From: Chionis minor
Lineage: Eukaryota > Chordata > Aves > Charadriiformes > Chionididae
Reading direction: 5' to 3'
Length of the DNA: 64,000 bases
Assembly (NCBI GenBank): GCA_013398295.1
Contig: VZSF01007787.1
Location: forward strand, 1 to 64,000
Below are positions 61,800 through 64,000 of the stretch, in pieces (the first letter of the stretch is position 1; every line of letters starts with the position of its first letter). The notes beneath the pieces are model-generated. The model did no database searches. It saw only the letters and a list, made by a program, of their open reading frames with translations, and was not told the origin of the DNA. The position numbers were made by a program, and so were the translations under genes.

Positions 61800-61948
61800 A
61801 TTCCCCCAAGCCTGTCAGTGTTTGAGAGGCATTTGGACAATGCCCTTAATAACGTGCTTTAACTTTTGGCCAGCCCTGAAGTGGTCAGGCAGGTGGACTA
61901 GATGATCACTGTAGGTCCCTTCCAATTGAAATTGTTCTGTTCTGTTTC
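61800..61948 (+). mobile_element. CR1 3' end, different subfamily
   Basis: Plus-strand CR1 3' UTR only: 'gtgtttgagaggcatttggacaatgcccttaataacgtgctttaac', 'tggactagatgatcactgtaggtcccttccaattgaaa', ending in TTCTGTTCTGTTTCTC instead of the ATTCTATG octamer. It represents a CR1 subfamily with a different 3' UTR from the other copies in the window. Confidence 0.9.
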
Positions 61949-62310
61949 TCTTATTACATTTCTCACAGTATGGTATTTGAATCTTTTTGAATATTGGTCA
62001 TGTCTGCCATATTTACTAAATCAACCCATTTATTACCCTACTGACGTTTTAGCAGGAATTATTAATTGGAATATTATGTAAGCTCTTCTTTACAAATCTG
62101 TGAATTTTGTTTAGTGATGCCTAATATAGTGATATAACAAGAAAGCTCTGACATTAAAAGTAATTCATCAACAGTCTCAAAACTAAATGAATATTCCACT
62201 TGTTTTTCTGCAGGGTGGAGGTATTAAGGATTAGAGCAAAGACTATGTGGTTACTGGGGGAAGAAAGTAATTGACATATCACAAAGAAAGCTTATAGTTA
62301 AAAAAATATC

Positions 62311-62351
62311 AAAACAAAAAAACCAAAAAAAACCCAAGCAAACAAAAAACA
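62311..62351. repeat. A/C-only low-complexity tract
   Basis: Runs of A separated by C or CC; similar to tracts at 16791-16890 and 49392-49426. Confidence 0.7.
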
Positions 62352-63040
62352 TAAAAGATCTCACTCAAAGAAACTAATGCTCTCTGTCATAGTATGCTGG
62401 AACATGCTGCATGTGAAATTGCCAATTTATCATTAGAAAGCCAGTGAAGGTAGTGTCATATAACTGAGATGAAAAAATACAATGTCTGCTTTTAAGAGGA
62501 AAGAAAATAACAGTCTGCATAAGTGTAGATTCATTGTCATATGAATAAGCGGTATTGAAATCTCTAGACAAACTTTTAAAGGAATATATGATCAAAGAAA
62601 TGGACGGATGTGGAAAATGGGATGAAATACAACACACATTTAATAAAGATAGTTCATGCCTGATTAATTTGATATCTTTTTTTGATATGTGAATTTTTAG
62701 ACAAGGTAAAGGAAGTAAATCTAATCTGTCTGGACTCAGGCTCTATAAATAATTGATTTTTCAGTTCAACGACTTATCTGAAAAAATATTAAGAACTGGA
62801 AAAAAATAATAAAAACAATAATGATTACAATAAATTGGTTAGGGGAGATGGAGAAGGTAACAATTGTAGTAGCTAAATACATCCTTTATGTATGTATAAG
62901 CACTCATAAAGAGAGAGATTTAAAGTCATAATAGCAAATAATAAATGAAGAAGGCAGATATGTTCTGTCAAATCTAAATAGAAACTAACAACAGTGAGAT
63001 CATATAATACCTTATCTAAGTAATTTTTTTTAAAAAAAGT

Positions 63041-63070
63041 AGGGTTTTTTTGGTTTTTGGGTTTTTTTTA
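63041..63070. repeat. T/G-only low-complexity tract
   Basis: GGG and GG separated by T runs; the complement of the A/C tract style seen elsewhere in the window. Confidence 0.65.
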
Positions 63071-64000
63071 TTATGTATTTTAACAGTTTTAGGAAAGAAA
63101 GATTTCAACAAGGGCTTTAAATTCAGCCCTGGATATGTTAAGTTGTTCAGTACTTGCAACTATCTAGAAAAGTAACAATCATTAGAAAAGCAAGACAAAC
63201 CATACTATTAATGCTCCAGTGTTTAAAATCAAGGAACAATAGTATCTAAACTAAAACAGAATCAAAAACATAGCTAAAATGCTTTACCAAAAAATATTAA
63301 AAATAATTTCCTTTAAGTTGCTAAAGCACAATAGATTTTGAATCTAAAATAAGTATAAATTTAAATTAAAATAGTAACATTACTAAAAATACAAAAAATT
63401 GAAGAAGCCTTTGGGAGAAAACATGTAAAAAATATGAAACATAATAATCCCATTAATGGGAATAGTAAATTATTAACCTAGCAGAAGCATCAGGTGTTTG
63501 GAAACAATTTTTAAAGCATCACATACTTCAACTAATCCTTTCAGGATAATGATCATAAGGCTCTACTTTTACTTAATTAGAAATATGAGACAAATATTTC
63601 CTCACAAATCACATTGTAGAAAGGTGACAGTGGGTATTATCTTGAAGACAGAAAGCACAGTCACACAGATTGGTTGCTAATTTTACAAGGCGTTTTAGTT
63701 TCTGTATCAATACACTTATTTAAAAGGCTCTTAAAATAAAGAACATTTCCTTACAGTAGAAAAGAAATAAGGATCATTCTTGCTCACTGCATATATCAGC
63801 AAAAATAATTGTTAAATGTTTCTGCCACAGTTTTGGCAAATATGCAGAGGTTTATTAGTTAGAAAGGTAAACCCAGATCATTCAGGATTTATTGTGGTTA
63901 GACAAATTGCTTCTAATAAAATTAAGATGTCCTTGATTTGAGTTACAGTTCTCATGAAGATAGCATCTAATACATTTTATTATTTCTCAGAATGCAGAAA

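Larger units (their letters stand above)
61949..64000. other. AT-rich non-coding sequence to window end
   Basis: No gene recognised. It holds an A/C-only tract (62311-62351) and a T/G-only tract (63041-63070), otherwise plain AT-rich DNA. Confidence 0.55.

Noticed and set aside
1..64000. CRISPR arrays, tRNA or rRNA genes, bacterial operons, phage or plasmid modules
   Set aside because: No regularly spaced repeats, no tRNA B-box with a matching cloverleaf, no rRNA sequence and no prokaryotic coding density. The window is vertebrate nuclear DNA.

Overview
The window looks like a gene-free stretch of a bird nuclear genome. The evidence is the repeat content. The dominant recognisable repeat is the CR1 non-LTR retrotransposon (chicken repeat 1 family), present as many 5'-truncated copies that end in the diagnostic 3' octamer series (ATTCTATG)n. 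Two solo LTRs of an avian endogenous-retrovirus type are also present. There are no Alu-, B1- or L1-like elements. The background is AT-rich by eye, with no operons, no compact coding and no tRNA or rRNA genes. Almost every open frame is a short chance ORF or a decayed piece of CR1 ORF2. I found no host protein-coding exon that I can defend, so this is intergenic or deep-intronic sequence.

Layout. 1-15: last bases of a CR1 3' tail cut by the window edge. 2.8-3.2 kb: a very old, L3-like CR1 fragment. 12.17-12.58 kb: an internally deleted solo LTR. 14.7-15.6 kb: an old plus-strand CR1. 15,051-22,369: a 3,659-bp unit present twice in direct orientation, with a single N (18,710) between the copies and one base difference noticed; this is most likely a false duplication made at a contig join. 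22.4-26.6 kb: AT-rich unique sequence with a 26-T run. 26.65-28.88 kb: two minus-strand CR1s. 29.55-29.94 kb: an isolated GC-rich block of unknown origin. 36.0-36.5 kb: plus-strand CR1. 38.84-40.29 kb: the longest CR1 copy (minus strand), with recognisable reverse-transcriptase motifs and 99% identity over its 3' 580 bp to the copy at 26.65 kb. 43.3-43.6 kb: plus-strand CR1. 51.43-53.11 kb: a solo LTR split by a 1.09-kb minus-strand CR1. 54.53-55.25 kb: a well-preserved, young-looking plus-strand CR1. 61.47-61.95 kb: two further old CR1 fragments.

Nothing here works as a pathway or operon. The information is historical: at least two ages of CR1 activity (L3-like relics versus well-preserved copies), an LTR insertion later hit by CR1, and assembly faults. 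I looked for a new biological system and did not find one. The most useful observations are the probable misassembly, the nested insertion, the abrupt end of identity between two CR1 copies, and the unexplained GC-rich block.
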